Positions 20,406-30,699 of a stretch of 64,000 nt of DNA are shown piece by piece; within the stretch, counting starts at the first letter, position 1, and each line of letters opens with the position of its first letter. Source of the stretch: Sphingobacterium sp. (lineage in GTDB: Bacteria; Bacteroidota; Bacteroidia; Sphingobacteriales; Sphingobacteriaceae). The notes beneath the pieces were generated by a model. It searched no databases. It was not told where the DNA came from and saw nothing but the letters and a program-made list of their open reading frames with translations. The translations under genes and the position numbers were made by a program. The stretch spans positions 1 to 64,000 of the forward strand of contig JAIRVH010000099.1 of assembly GCA_031253985.1 (NCBI GenBank), read 5' to 3'.

Positions 20406-23400
20406 ATGAAAAAGACCTTTTTTGTCACTTTTAAAGTTCCACTGCTAGTCACCATCCTTCTTGTCATTATGGGCGGTATCTATGCCTATTCCAAGATCCA
20501 TGCCGCACTATTCCCAGAGATCACTTTCCCAAAAATAAAAATCATAGCAGATGTCGGGCAACAGCCCATTGACCAGATGACTGTTGGTGTAACCAAAATA
20601 CTGGAAGATGCAATCAAAAAGGTCCCTGATTTGCAATTACTCAAAAGCACGACCAGTAGAGGAAGTTGCGAAATATCGGCTTTCATGTCCTGGGAGACGA
20701 ATATTGATCTTGCTAAACAACAGATAGAAAGTAGCATCAACCAGATACGAAATCAATTGCCTAATGATATAAACATTACGGTAGAAAAAATGAATCCTGC
20801 TATTTTACCGGTCATCGGATATTCATTAAACTCGAATGCGCTCGATCCAATTGAGCTAAAGCAACTCGCATTATATACCATTAAACCATTTCTTTCGCAA
20901 GTCCCCGGAGTCAGTGAGGTACGTATCATTGGTGGTCAGGACAAAGAATATCGGGTATTGATGAATCAACAGGTCATGGCCCGGCTGGGCATCACTTCAA
21001 GCAAAATAGAACAAGCCATCAATAATACAAATTTCATCAAATCCAATGGCTACTCTGCTGATTTCCGTTTTCTATATCTCACGTTGACCGATGCTCAAAT
21101 ACGCAATGAAGCTCAATTGCAAAACTTGGTTATCAGCAACAATGGCAATCGTATCGTTAAGCTAGGCGATATCGCCCAAATCATGGTACACCAAGCCAAG
21201 CAGTACATGAAAGTAAATGCGAATGGTCAGGAAAGTATTTTACTCGCAGTTGTTCAACAACCTAATGCCAATGTTGTCGATTTGACCGCCGCAATGGAGG
21301 CGAAAATTAGTGAGCTGCAAAAAACATTACCAAAAGACCTCACATTAAAACCTTACTATGTTCAGGCAGATTTTGTGAAAGATTCAATAAAAAGCGTAAC
21401 GGATGCCTTATGGATTGGACTATTATTGGCAATTGCCGTAGCGGTTATTTTCTTGCGTTCCTGGAAAGCAAGCCTCGTTATACTAATAACTATTCCGATA
21501 ACACTGGCGCTTACGATTTTATTGCTTTACACGATGGGGCAAACCTTTAATATCATGACATTAGGAGCCATTGCAGCAGCTATCGGACTTATTATCGATG
21601 ATGCCATTGTCGTTGTGGAGCAAATACACCGTACACACGAAGAACATCCGGAAGAAACGGCTACGACACTGGTACAAAAAGCTATAAATTATTTGCTAAA
21701 AGCCATGATCGGATCATCGCTGAGTACCATCGTGATATTTCTGCCATTTATGTTAATGAGTGGCGTAGCAGGAGCTTACTTCAAGGTTATGACGGATACC
21801 ATGATCTTAACACTCCTATGTTCCTTTTTTGCAAGCTCGGTTTTACTTCCTGTAATTTATCTCTTTTTTTCATCTCAGAAAAAAGACGCACGGCCCTCGC
21901 CGCATCATGACGTCAAAGAACGTAAATGGGTAGGATTCTTTCTAAAACATTCCTGGCTGAGCTATTCCTTCATCATCCTTTTAATACTTTGTACAATTTT
22001 AATCCTACCAAAGATTAGTACCGGTTTTCTACCCGAAATGGATGAAGGCAGTATCGTTCTGGATTATAACTCTCCTCCCGGCACCTCGTTGGAAGAAACA
22101 GACAGGGAGTTAAAACAAGTTGAAAAAATAATCACCGCCATACCTGAAGTCGAAGCCTATAGTCGGAGAACAGGAACACAAATGGGCTTTTTTATAACGG
22201 AACCCAATCGAGGCGATTACCTTATTCAACTAAAAAAACAGCGCAACAAAACAACCAATGAAATCACAGATGAAATACGAAATCGTATTGACGCATCAGG
22301 GCTGCCATTGACCGTAGACTTTGGACAAGTGATCGGTGATATGCTTGGTGATCTAATGAGCAGTGTCCAGCCGATAGAAATCAAAATCTTTGGAACAGAC
22401 CAAAAAACAATTCAAGTTTACGCAAAAAAAATAGCTGAAATCGTACAAAAGGTCAATGGTACTGCCGATGTATTTGACGGTATTATTATCGCGGGCCCGT
22501 CGATTATCATCAATCCCAAATTTCCAGTGCTGGCGCAGTACAATATCTCACTCGCTGATTTTCAAAGCCAGTTGCAGGCCAACTTAGATGGAAATGTTGT
22601 GGACAACATCTTTGATAAAGTACAATATACGCCAATCCGTCTACTTTACAATTCACGCACCAACCAATCTCTCAGCGACATCAACAACAGCATGATTGCC
22701 CTCCCAAATGGCATACTAAAGCCGTTGAGCGAATTTGCCAATGTTACAGTTACAGCTGGAACAGCAGAGATCAATAGAGAAGACCTTCAGTCATTAGGTA
22801 TTGTGACCGCGCGATTGGACAATGGGGATCTTGGCGGAACCATCCAGTCAATCCAGCAGCAAATCGATCAACAGATCAAATTGCCAACGGGTTATTCCAT
22901 AGTCTATGGCGGAGCCTATGCCGAACAGCAACAGTCTTTTGGCGAGTTATTGACAATTTTGCTCGTCTCCTGTTTATTGGTTTTTGCCGTTATGCTATTT
23001 CTATTTAGAAATTTTTTGCTTGCTCTTATCATCTTATTTATTTCAACATTGGGTATTTCCGGTGGGATTATACTTCTTTACCTCAGCAATACTCCGCTCA
23101 ATGTCGGCAGCTATACCGGCCTTATTATGATGGTCGGTATAATTGGGGAAAATGCTATTTTCACTTATCTGCAATTTCACGAAACCTTGGCGACCAAAAC
23201 AAAAACACAGTCAATAATTTACGCGATCAGCACACGGCTTCGGCCTAAACTCATGACTGCTATCGGTGCCATCATTGCACTTATGCCGCTGGCCCTCGGC
23301 ATCGGTACAGGAGCGCAGATGCATCAGCCACTGGCCATAGCTGTGATAGGCGGATTTATTGTTGCTTTACCGCTATTGCTTATCGTTTTCCCAACGTTAC

Positions 23401-23465
23401 TGAATAAAATCAAATTTCAACATGACGTAAAAAATAGAGCTATTTATCTTACTTTCCTAATTTAG
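20406..23465 (+). CDS. Efflux RND transporter permease subunit
   Basis: 1019 aa; GLIIDDAIVVVEQIHR, TGFLPEMDEGSIVLDYNSPPGTSLEETD, MMVGIIGENAIF. Confidence 0.94.
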   Translation: MKKTFFVTFKVPLLVTILLVIMGGIYAYSKIHAALFPEITFPKIKIIADVGQQPIDQMTVGVTKILEDAIKKVPDLQLLKSTTSRGSCEISAFMSWETNIDLAKQQIESSINQIRNQLPNDINITVEKMNPAILPVIGYSLNSNALDPIELKQLALYTIKPFLSQVPGVSEVRIIGGQDKEYRVLMNQQVMARLGITSSKIEQAINNTNFIKSNGYSADFRFLYLTLTDAQIRNEAQLQNLVISNNGNRIVKLGDIAQIMVHQAKQYMKVNANGQESILLAVVQQPNANVVDLTAAMEAKISELQKTLPKDLTLKPYYVQADFVKDSIKSVTDALWIGLLLAIAVAVIFLRSWKASLVILITIPITLALTILLLYTMGQTFNIMTLGAIAAAIGLIIDDAIVVVEQIHRTHEEHPEETATTLVQKAINYLLKAMIGSSLSTIVIFLPFMLMSGVAGAYFKVMTDTMILTLLCSFFASSVLLPVIYLFFSSQKKDARPSPHHDVKERKWVGFFLKHSWLSYSFIILLILCTILILPKISTGFLPEMDEGSIVLDYNSPPGTSLEETDRELKQVEKIITAIPEVEAYSRRTGTQMGFFITEPNRGDYLIQLKKQRNKTTNEITDEIRNRIDASGLPLTVDFGQVIGDMLGDLMSSVQPIEIKIFGTDQKTIQVYAKKIAEIVQKVNGTADVFDGIIIAGPSIIINPKFPVLAQYNISLADFQSQLQANLDGNVVDNIFDKVQYTPIRLLYNSRTNQSLSDINNSMIALPNGILKPLSEFANVTVTAGTAEINREDLQSLGIVTARLDNGDLGGTIQSIQQQIDQQIKLPTGYSIVYGGAYAEQQQSFGELLTILLVSCLLVFAVMLFLFRNFLLALIILFISTLGISGGIILLYLSNTPLNVGSYTGLIMMVGIIGENAIFTYLQFHETLATKTKTQSIIYAISTRLRPKLMTAIGAIIALMPLALGIGTGAQMHQPLAIAVIGGFIVALPLLLIVFPTLLNKIKFQHDVKNRAIYLTFLI

Positions 23466-23560
23466 TTACCCTTATATGACCAGTCTTTCATAAAAAAAGA
23501 ACGTGATTTTGACGTAATATTTAAGTAAATTGCCAATGGACATCGAATAAAAAAATTGAT

Positions 23561-24151
23561 ATGAATTCTTCACTGCTGGATGGAAACTATTGGGATGATC
23601 GTTATAAAAACAAAGAAACGGGTTGGGATATTGGGTACCCAGCCCCTGCTATCGTTAGCTACGCTGAAGAATCCATTGCCAAAAATGCGTCTATTTTAAT
23701 TCCCGGCTGTGGTAATGCGCATGAGGCGAGGGCTCTTCTCGATAAAGGATTCAGTCAAATTACATTACTTGATATCGCACCTACCTTGGTTGAAAAAGTC
23801 AGCAAAGAATTCGCTGGCAGCCCTCATCTCCAAATTGTATGTCAAGATTTTTTTCGGCACCAGGGCCAATACGACTAGATTATTGAACAGACCTTTTTTT
23901 GTGCACTCAATCCGTCATTACGCTGTAACTATGTACAGCAAATGCACTCCCTGCTTAAGCCTAATGGTATCCTTACAGGATTATTATTTAAACGGGAATT
24001 CGCTCAACAGGGGCCTCCTTTCGGTGGAAATCAAGCGGATTATCAGCAGCTATTCGAATCTCAGTTTGACATTTTACAGTTGACAGATTCTACCAATAGC
24101 ATTCCACAGAGACAAGGGAACGAACTATTTTTTGAACTACGAAAAAAATAG
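23561..24151 (+). pseudogene. TPMT-like SAM-dependent methyltransferase interrupted by one in-frame TAG
   Basis: ORF 23561..23878 (YWDDRYKNKETGWDIGYPAPAIVSY, LIPGCGNAHEARALLDKGF) ends ...QGQYD*; the same frame continues IIEQTFFCALNPSLRCNYVQQMHSLLKPNGILTGLLFKREFAQQGPPFGG... to 24151. Confidence 0.85.
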
Positions 24152-24155
24152 CAGC

Positions 24156-25688
24156 CTATGTCCGAGGCATGACCTGATAGGTTGGATCTTCCATGATATT
24201 GACCACCACAATACCCGCGGCATTTTTCAACAAGGAGCGACAGTCCTCACTGAGATGCCAAAGCTCTATTTTCTTCCCTTGTGCAGCATAGCGCTCGGTA
24301 ATTTTGTTAAGCGCATCTACAGCAGACATATCTGCGACCCGGCTTTCCTTAAAATCTAAAATAACCCGTTCGGGGTCTTCTAAAATATCAAATTTATCCA
24401 AAAAATTAGCTGTGGATCCGAAGAAAAGTGGGCCGTAGATTTCATAATGCTTAACACCGTCGGAATCCATGTATTTTCTTGCCCGAATACGCTTTGCATT
24501 ATCCCATGCAAATACGAGTGCAGCTATTACCACACCAACAAGCACCGCAAGTGCCAAATTATGGAGGACAACGGTAATTCCTGCAACAAGCATCCCAACA
24601 AAAATATCGGATTTCGGAAATTTATTAACAATACGTAAGCTCACCCATTGGAAAGTGCCGATCGCCACCATCATCATCACACCCACCAGGGCAGCCATTG
24701 GAATCTGCTCAATAAAAGGCGCTCCAACCAAAATAATCAAAAGGATTGTTATCGCACCAATAAACGAGGAGAGTCTTGTCCGCGCACCAGCATTTAAATT
24801 AACGAGTGTTTGGGCCACCATTGCACATCCGCCCATTCCCCCAAAAAAGCCATTGATTGTATTTGCTACACCTTGTGCCATAGATTCACGGTTCGCATTT
24901 CCTTTAGTCGCTGTAATTTCATCGACCATATTAAGTGTCAAAAGCGACTCCACAAGCCCCACTCCTGCCATCACCAATGAATACGGAAAAATCAGCTGCA
25001 ATGTTTCCCAGTTCCAAGGGACCATAGGCACTTGTAAATGCGGTAAAGTTCCACTGACAGACGCAATGTCGACGACTTTCTTCGTTGGAATACCCAATAG
25101 CGATACCAAGCCAAACACAATCAAAATGGCTACCAAGGAAGCAGGGATTGCCTTTGTGATGCGTGGAAATCCGATCACAATCAGCATCGTCAATAAAGTC
25201 AGTCCACCCATGATGTACAAAGTTGTTCCCGACATCCATTCCATCCCCTCTCCGGTATTCACTTTAAATTGGACCACCTGAGCCATAAATATGATAATGG
25301 CCAATCCATTTAAAAAACCATACATAACAGGCTGGGGAATTAAACGCACAAATTTTCCCCATTTAAAGAGTCCCACCAAAAATTGCAGAAGGCCAGCCAA
25401 TACGACTGCGGCAAAGAGATAATCGATTCCATGGCTTGCTGCTAATGCCATCAAAACTACCACGGTGGCCCCCGCACCGCCCGAGACCATTCCAGGCCTG
25501 CCACCTAGAACGGAAGTAACCAAACCCATTAAAAATGCAGCATAAAGCCCTGTCAAGGGTGATAGTCCAGCCAAGATCGCAAACGAAAGCGATTCTGGAA
25601 TCATGGTCATCGCAACCGTTAGTCCCGCAAACAATTCGTTCTTAAGATTAACCGATTTTATATTGAATATGTCAAAGGTATTGTTCAT
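24156..25688 (-). CDS. SulP family inorganic anion transporter with STAS domain
   Basis: MTMIPESLSFAILAGLSPLTGLYAAF, GGMGGCAMVAQTLVNLNAGARTRLSSF, C-terminal STAS (VILDFKESRVADMSAVDALNKI). Confidence 0.94.
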   Translation of the reverse strand: MNNTFDIFNIKSVNLKNELFAGLTVAMTMIPESLSFAILAGLSPLTGLYAAFLMGLVTSVLGGRPGMVSGGAGATVVVLMALAASHGIDYLFAAVVLAGLLQFLVGLFKWGKFVRLIPQPVMYGFLNGLAIIIFMAQVVQFKVNTGEGMEWMSGTTLYIMGGLTLLTMLIVIGFPRITKAIPASLVAILIVFGLVSLLGIPTKKVVDIASVSGTLPHLQVPMVPWNWETLQLIFPYSLVMAGVGLVESLLTLNMVDEITATKGNANRESMAQGVANTINGFFGGMGGCAMVAQTLVNLNAGARTRLSSFIGAITILLIILVGAPFIEQIPMAALVGVMMMVAIGTFQWVSLRIVNKFPKSDIFVGMLVAGITVVLHNLALAVLVGVVIAALVFAWDNAKRIRARKYMDSDGVKHYEIYGPLFFGSTANFLDKFDILEDPERVILDFKESRVADMSAVDALNKITERYAAQGKKIELWHLSEDCRSLLKNAAGIVVVNIMEDPTYQVMPRT

Positions 25689-25751
25689 TTCGAAATTACT
25701 TGAACGCGATAAAGTGCAGCAAAGGTACTAATCACACAAACACTTTTATCC

Positions 25752-25759
25752 TATATTTG
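25752..25759 (+). promoter_or_regulatory. Putative -7 box (TATATTTG)
   Basis: TAnnTTTG match about 32 nt upstream of ORF 25791. Confidence 0.45.
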
Positions 25760-25790
25760 TTATTCTTTACAGATTTTATCGCAAAACAGT

Positions 25791-27323
25791 ATGTTCATTT
25801 CGATCAAAAAACGCATCATCCCACATCATTATAACCTCTTTCTATTCGTCTGTTTGTTGCTCGTGCAGCTCGGATGTGTCGGGAGCAGTAGGGCCGCATT
25901 CCTTCTAGATAGCAATTCGCTAAGGACTTCAGATAGCCTATTTCGATCGAAACCTGCCGAAAAATATACCTTGCCCCACTACGGCCAACCACAAGCATGG
26001 AACAAACACCATATTGATGTCAAACAAACAGACAGCCTATTCGACTACCAAAAAAAGAATTTTTTGAGAGCGGGAATTGAATGGTTTTCAATTCAGGCCA
26101 TTCCAGCCTCAGTCAATTACTTCATCCGAAAAGATCCTGTTTCCCATATTTCTTTTAAAAACTTTTTTAGCCATTTAAAGTTGTCAGCCTGGACCTGGGA
26201 CGACAATCTTTTTGCAACAAACCAAATAGCACACCCTTATCACGGCCAGTTTTATTTCAATTCGTTTCGGTCCAATAACTATAGTTTTCTGCAATCAACA
26301 GCGGCAACCGTTGCCGGTAGCTATATCTGGGAAACTGCGGGTGAAACAGAACCGCCTTCTATCAACGATATCATCAATACAAGCTTTGGCGGTACGATTT
26401 TAGGTGAAATGACACATAGGTTATCGCATCATATTCTTTCCCGACCGAGTGTGACCAAAGGGCAGCGCAATAAAAAAGAGCTATTGGCCATGCTGATCAA
26501 TCCGATAAATGGCCTCAACCGTCTTCTCGATGGACGCTGGGGCGATAAGGCCAAAGGTGCCGTTATCGACAGTTCTTTGGTGCACACCGAAGTTGAATTG
26601 GGACTAAGACGCTTTGACGCCAAGGAACACGACATATTGAATAAAGGAAAAAATGACATATATGCACGTATCAAATTGATTTACACCAATGATGATTTGG
26701 ACAAAAAGAAACCATTTGATGACTTCTTCCTCAACCTAGAACTTGGATCAGATGACAGTTCCATCGTCAATGCGGTCAATGTCTATGCTTCGCTATATGG
26801 CAACCGTATTCTATCCAATTTAACAGGACGCCATCGTGGTATCGTGTCTGCTCATTTCGATTTCTTACGTAATGAAGCTTTTTACTATGGATCGCAAAGT
26901 ATCAACTATAATGTCTTTTCCAATTTCAATATCGGCAGCCGTACAAAGCTGACAACGATTCTTGGTGGCGGTCCAGTGGTATTAGCCGCTGTCCCCGATC
27001 CCTATCTACATTTTGGTGAAAGCCGCACCTACGACTATGGTCCTGGAGCGGATGTTCGAGTTTCAGCCACTTTGAGCACATTAAACCGCTTTAAATTTGG
27101 TGTAGACTATCGTGGTGGGTATTTTGTAACGATCAGCGGCAATAAGTCCCATCATTTTCTACATACGGCATCCACGAGCGCTTCCATGCGTATCTGGAAA
27201 AACTTTGGTGTCAACCTTTACTCCGGATACTTCAGATTGGAAGGTCATTATCAAGACCATAACAATGTGAATAAAGACTATCCTTTTGTCCGGATAGCAC
27301 TCGCCTACAACTCGGAATACTAA
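25791..27323 (+). CDS. DUF3943 domain-containing protein
   Basis: Hydrophobic N-terminus and large beta-barrel-like C-terminus; internal GSYIWETAGETEPPSINDIINTSFGGTILGEMTHRLS characteristic of DUF3943. Confidence 0.8.
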   Translation: MFISIKKRIIPHHYNLFLFVCLLLVQLGCVGSSRAAFLLDSNSLRTSDSLFRSKPAEKYTLPHYGQPQAWNKHHIDVKQTDSLFDYQKKNFLRAGIEWFSIQAIPASVNYFIRKDPVSHISFKNFFSHLKLSAWTWDDNLFATNQIAHPYHGQFYFNSFRSNNYSFLQSTAATVAGSYIWETAGETEPPSINDIINTSFGGTILGEMTHRLSHHILSRPSVTKGQRNKKELLAMLINPINGLNRLLDGRWGDKAKGAVIDSSLVHTEVELGLRRFDAKEHDILNKGKNDIYARIKLIYTNDDLDKKKPFDDFFLNLELGSDDSSIVNAVNVYASLYGNRILSNLTGRHRGIVSAHFDFLRNEAFYYGSQSINYNVFSNFNIGSRTKLTTILGGGPVVLAAVPDPYLHFGESRTYDYGPGADVRVSATLSTLNRFKFGVDYRGGYFVTISGNKSHHFLHTASTSASMRIWKNFGVNLYSGYFRLEGHYQDHNNVNKDYPFVRIALAYNSEY

Positions 27324-27370
27324 CTAATAAAAAAGGCTTAACGTATCGAGTTAAGCCTTTTTTATTAGTT
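27322..27370. terminator. Bidirectional terminator, 21-bp perfect stem
   Basis: aactaataaaaaaggcttaac (27322-27342), loop gtatcga, gttaagccttttttattagtt (27350-27370); shared by convergent genes. Confidence 0.9.
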
Positions 27371-28813
27371 AGTCCAATATTTCTTTAACGCCTCTTTCAA
27401 TCGAGGGTCGTACCCGTATATATCCGGATAAGTAACAATCTTACCTTCATCATCCAACCAGGTTGTATAATAGGTGATATAAACTGGCATCTGACGTTTT
27501 AGTGTTACCCAACGCGACTTTGAAATTGAATCTGTCGTAATTTCTTTCGCTATTTTTTCGGCCTGTTTTTCATTATTGACAAGGTAAGACGCCAAATCAA
27601 CGGGTTTTTCAACACGCACACAACCATGGCTGACCGCCCGGTTGCTTTGCCCAAACATTTGCTTCGCAGGCGTGTCGTGCAGATAAATGGAATATGGATT
27701 CTCAAATAAAAATTTCACATTCCCCAGGGAATTATCCGAACCGGGGTTCTGTTTAAAACGAAAGTTCTCGACAGAATCGGAATTCCAATTGACCGTGGCA
27801 GGATCCACTTGTTTACCTTTGTAATAAGCAACCATATTGCGCGATGCCAAATAGTTTGGATTATTTCGGACGCTTGCCAACAACTCTTTCTTGACGATAC
27901 TATTTGGGATGTTCCATACAGGATTCACTTGCATAGCATCCAACATGCCCTGCATAACCGGAGTTTCATGGTTCTCGCCTTTTCGCGTGTAAGCAGGATT
28001 TTCTGTCTCACCTACACATACATTCATCAATTGGCTTGTCTTTCCGTCTTCCATAATATGCAGCCGCTGTTCAGGGATATTCACAAAGACATATTTTTCC
28101 GGAAAATCCTCTCCCATCCAACGCAATTTTTCCAATACCATTAGAACTTGGCTCCGTTGTGCATTCGATAGGTTTCCGTTTTGCAATAGATCCTGAAATT
28201 TTGCATAGTATTGGTTTTTAGGTTGGATATCGGACAAAACAGTTCCAATTTTCACACTGTCCAACAAGTGTACAACTTTACTATAGTTCATACGCTTTTG
28301 AGGAACAAAATATCTTCCATAAAGACGCTTAGGATTGACAACACCATATTTTAGGCTACTTACATAAGCCACAAGCCCATCTGTGCTCAATAGATCAAGC
28401 TTAGCCAATAATGGATAAGCCTCCGAAACATCTTTGGCTTTCAGCTTACGAAGCGAAAACAAGGTTTCCTTAATCGCTGCAGTATGAAAATAACTGGTAC
28501 GAATGCCATGTTCCTCACTTCGTTCAAAGTAAGTCAGCATCGTATCGATGCTGCCATCAAACAGATGTTCTGCAATTAAAGTCATCCCTTCAGTAGAGTC
28601 CGATAATTCCTTCATCCAACTCGGATTAAGTAATTGAGATTTCTCCTTACCATACACTTCATGGAAAACTTTCACATAAGCAGCCGTATCAAAATCATGA
28701 TAGGATTTCTGTTCAAACCCCTTCGCCAACACATCTCCATAAGTTGGCGGATTCTCTTTACAAGAAAAAAATACTACTGAAACAAACGAAATAAAAACTA
28801 AAAAACGTAACAT
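27365..28813 (-). CDS. L,D-transpeptidase family lipoprotein (YkuD catalytic domain)
   Basis: SHGCVRVEKPVDLA catalytic motif, IYLHDTPAKQMFGQSNRAVSHGCVR; start MLRFLVFISFVSVVFFSCKENPP preferred over ORF-track 28858 because a terminator-like hairpin overlaps 28833-28860. Confidence 0.9.
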   Translation of the reverse strand: MLRFLVFISFVSVVFFSCKENPPTYGDVLAKGFEQKSYHDFDTAAYVKVFHEVYGKEKSQLLNPSWMKELSDSTEGMTLIAEHLFDGSIDTMLTYFERSEEHGIRTSYFHTAAIKETLFSLRKLKAKDVSEAYPLLAKLDLLSTDGLVAYVSSLKYGVVNPKRLYGRYFVPQKRMNYSKVVHLLDSVKIGTVLSDIQPKNQYYAKFQDLLQNGNLSNAQRSQVLMVLEKLRWMGEDFPEKYVFVNIPEQRLHIMEDGKTSQLMNVCVGETENPAYTRKGENHETPVMQGMLDAMQVNPVWNIPNSIVKKELLASVRNNPNYLASRNMVAYYKGKQVDPATVNWNSDSVENFRFKQNPGSDNSLGNVKFLFENPYSIYLHDTPAKQMFGQSNRAVSHGCVRVEKPVDLASYLVNNEKQAEKIAKEITTDSISKSRWVTLKRQMPVYITYYTTWLDDEGKIVTYPDIYGYDPRLKEALKKYWTN

Positions 28814-28832
28814 ACAACAAATCATGAAAAAG

Positions 28833-28860
28833 AAATGGCTTCGCAATAATGAAGCCATTT
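28833..28860 (-). terminator. Putative terminator after fbp (minus strand)
   Basis: aaatggcttc-gcaataat-gaagccattt, followed on the minus strand by a T-rich stretch. Confidence 0.6.
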
Positions 28861-28927
28861 TCTGAATGCAAAGATAAATAATTCTTATGGTCTAAAGAAT
28901 CTTACCTGTCATCAAATCACTACAGAA

Positions 28928-29938
28928 TCAATCACTGTATTTTTTCAGGAAATCTTCGAGCAATTCCACCATCTCGGTATTCCCCAGAAATGCGGCAGAA
29001 CGCTGATGTAAAGTTTTGGGCTCAATAGTTAAGATACGCTGGGATCCATTGGAAGCTTTGCCTCCAGCTTGTTCGATAATAAAGGCAATAGGGTTACATT
29101 CATACATCAATCGTAGTTTCCCGTTGGGGTGGGCAGAAGTTGTTGGGTAAAGAAATATCCCGCCTTTGAGTAGATTGCGGTGAATATCAGCCACCATTGA
29201 GCCGATATAACGCGACGCATACGGACGTTGTGTTGCGCTATCCTCCATTTGGCAATATTTTATATACTGTTTGACGCCGTTTGGAAATTTAGAGTAATTT
29301 CCTTCGTTAATCGAATAAATTTGACCTGCAGCCGGAATTTTCATATCAGGATGAGACAAACAAAACTCACCGATCGAAGGATCCAATGTGAAACCATTCA
29401 CCCCCTTCCCAGTCGTATAGACCAACATGGTTGAGCTTCCGTAAATCACATAACCCGCGGCAACCTGTTTCGTGCCGTGCTGTAAAATATCATTGCTGTT
29501 ACAAGATACACCTGTATCGGAAATTCGCCTGTAAATAGAAAAAATCGTTCCCACAGAAACATTGACATCAATATTGCTTGAACCATCTAAAGGATCAATA
29601 CACACAATATATTTGGCGTTTTTGGAAACGCCGGATTGGATATAAACCGGATTTTCATGTTCCTCAGACGCAACCACACAGCACTCGCCTCCACTTTGTA
29701 GCGCTTTAATAAACTGCTCATCCGCATAAACATCCAGCTTTTTTTGCCCTTCGCCCTGTACATTGACCTTTCCAGCGTCACCTAAAATATCAACTAATCC
29801 GGCCTTATTAACCTCCCTATTTACAATCTTTGCGGCGATTCCAATATCGCGTAATAGTCGGGAGAGCTCCCCTTTAGCATATGGAAAATCGGCCTGTTTT
29901 TCAATAATAAATTGACCCAGTGTAGTTATACCACTCAT
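28928..29938 (-). CDS. fbp: Class 1 fructose-1,6-bisphosphatase
   Basis: [53 protein letters not shown]. Confidence 0.96.
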   Translation of the reverse strand: MSGITTLGQFIIEKQADFPYAKGELSRLLRDIGIAAKIVNREVNKAGLVDILGDAGKVNVQGEGQKKLDVYADEQFIKALQSGGECCVVASEEHENPVYIQSGVSKNAKYIVCIDPLDGSSNIDVNVSVGTIFSIYRRISDTGVSCNSNDILQHGTKQVAAGYVIYGSSTMLVYTTGKGVNGFTLDPSIGEFCLSHPDMKIPAAGQIYSINEGNYSKFPNGVKQYIKYCQMEDSATQRPYASRYIGSMVADIHRNLLKGGIFLYPTTSAHPNGKLRLMYECNPIAFIIEQAGGKASNGSQRILTIEPKTLHQRSAAFLGNTEMVELLEDFLKKYSD

Positions 29939-30037
29939 AATATTGTTTTATTGGATATTTGTTGTACAAAGCTAAAAAAGTTCAATATATTTTAGCAAAC
30001 CCATCACTTACATAATTAGCATTTTAGCAGATTAAAT

Positions 30038-30053
30038 ACGCAATCGATTGCGT
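30038..30053. promoter_or_regulatory. 16-bp perfect palindrome ACGCAATCGATTGCGT, LacI-family operator-like
   Basis: Self-complementary; core AATCGATT fits AANCGNTT; lies between divergent fbp and ORF 30208 and overlaps a possible -33 TTG of a TATCTTTG promoter at 30069-30076. Confidence 0.5.
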
Positions 30054-30207
30054 CAAATTTTGGAAACTTATCTTTGCTAAAACGATTATTAGCTATTAAA
30101 AAAACAATAAAAGCCTAAAAGCACTGGATAAATTTCAATTAACAACCAGGAGAAAAAAAACAAAAAATGCGAAGTATTTGGTAATTTTGGCTAAATATTT
30201 TGATACA

Positions 30208-30441
30208 ATGGAACAACTTTTACAACTTATCGAAAAGGAAAAATTAGGCAATCAGCTGGCAAAACAACACACCTTGATTATCGACGATAAACAGGTTGTA
30301 CATGGCGCTCTATTCATCATAAAAACTGCTCGAAAAACATTTAAGCTGATGATTCCTGCTCCTTTTCACGAAGAAATCCTGAAAAATAACGTAACGGTCA
30401 GTACCTTGATCAAACACCCGCAAGTGATGCTTTTATCTTAA
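30208..30441 (+). CDS. Hypothetical protein, about 77 aa
   Basis: ATG at 30208 preceded by TAATTTTG (30181-30188); ORF-track start 30178 (TTG) falls in the putative promoter. Confidence 0.5.
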   Translation: MEQLLQLIEKEKLGNQLAKQHTLIIDDKQVVHGALFIIKTARKTFKLMIPAPFHEEILKNNVTVSTLIKHPQVMLLS

Positions 30442-30699
30442 TTTCAGAGATATCCACGTATCCAGCTTACCCCATAAGCAAACAAAATGGGCCACGATTT
30501 TGTTTATCATAGCGTGATTTCGGTAGAATTCTTTTGACATCACTTTCCGTCATCTAAAGGTGATAAAACCAGTTCTGTCGACACGATGGACGCCTACCGA
30601 AAAGACAGATTATTAAGGGGAAATTTTACAAGAAATCCTGACAATAGTGTAAAATTCCTTCCAATATAACCTTTAGCTTTATTCAACAAAGACAACGCT

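Noticed and set aside
24469-25281. 270-aa plus-strand ORF
   Set aside because: Antisense to the SulP transporter gene; low-complexity I/T/A/P composition typical of a shadow ORF.
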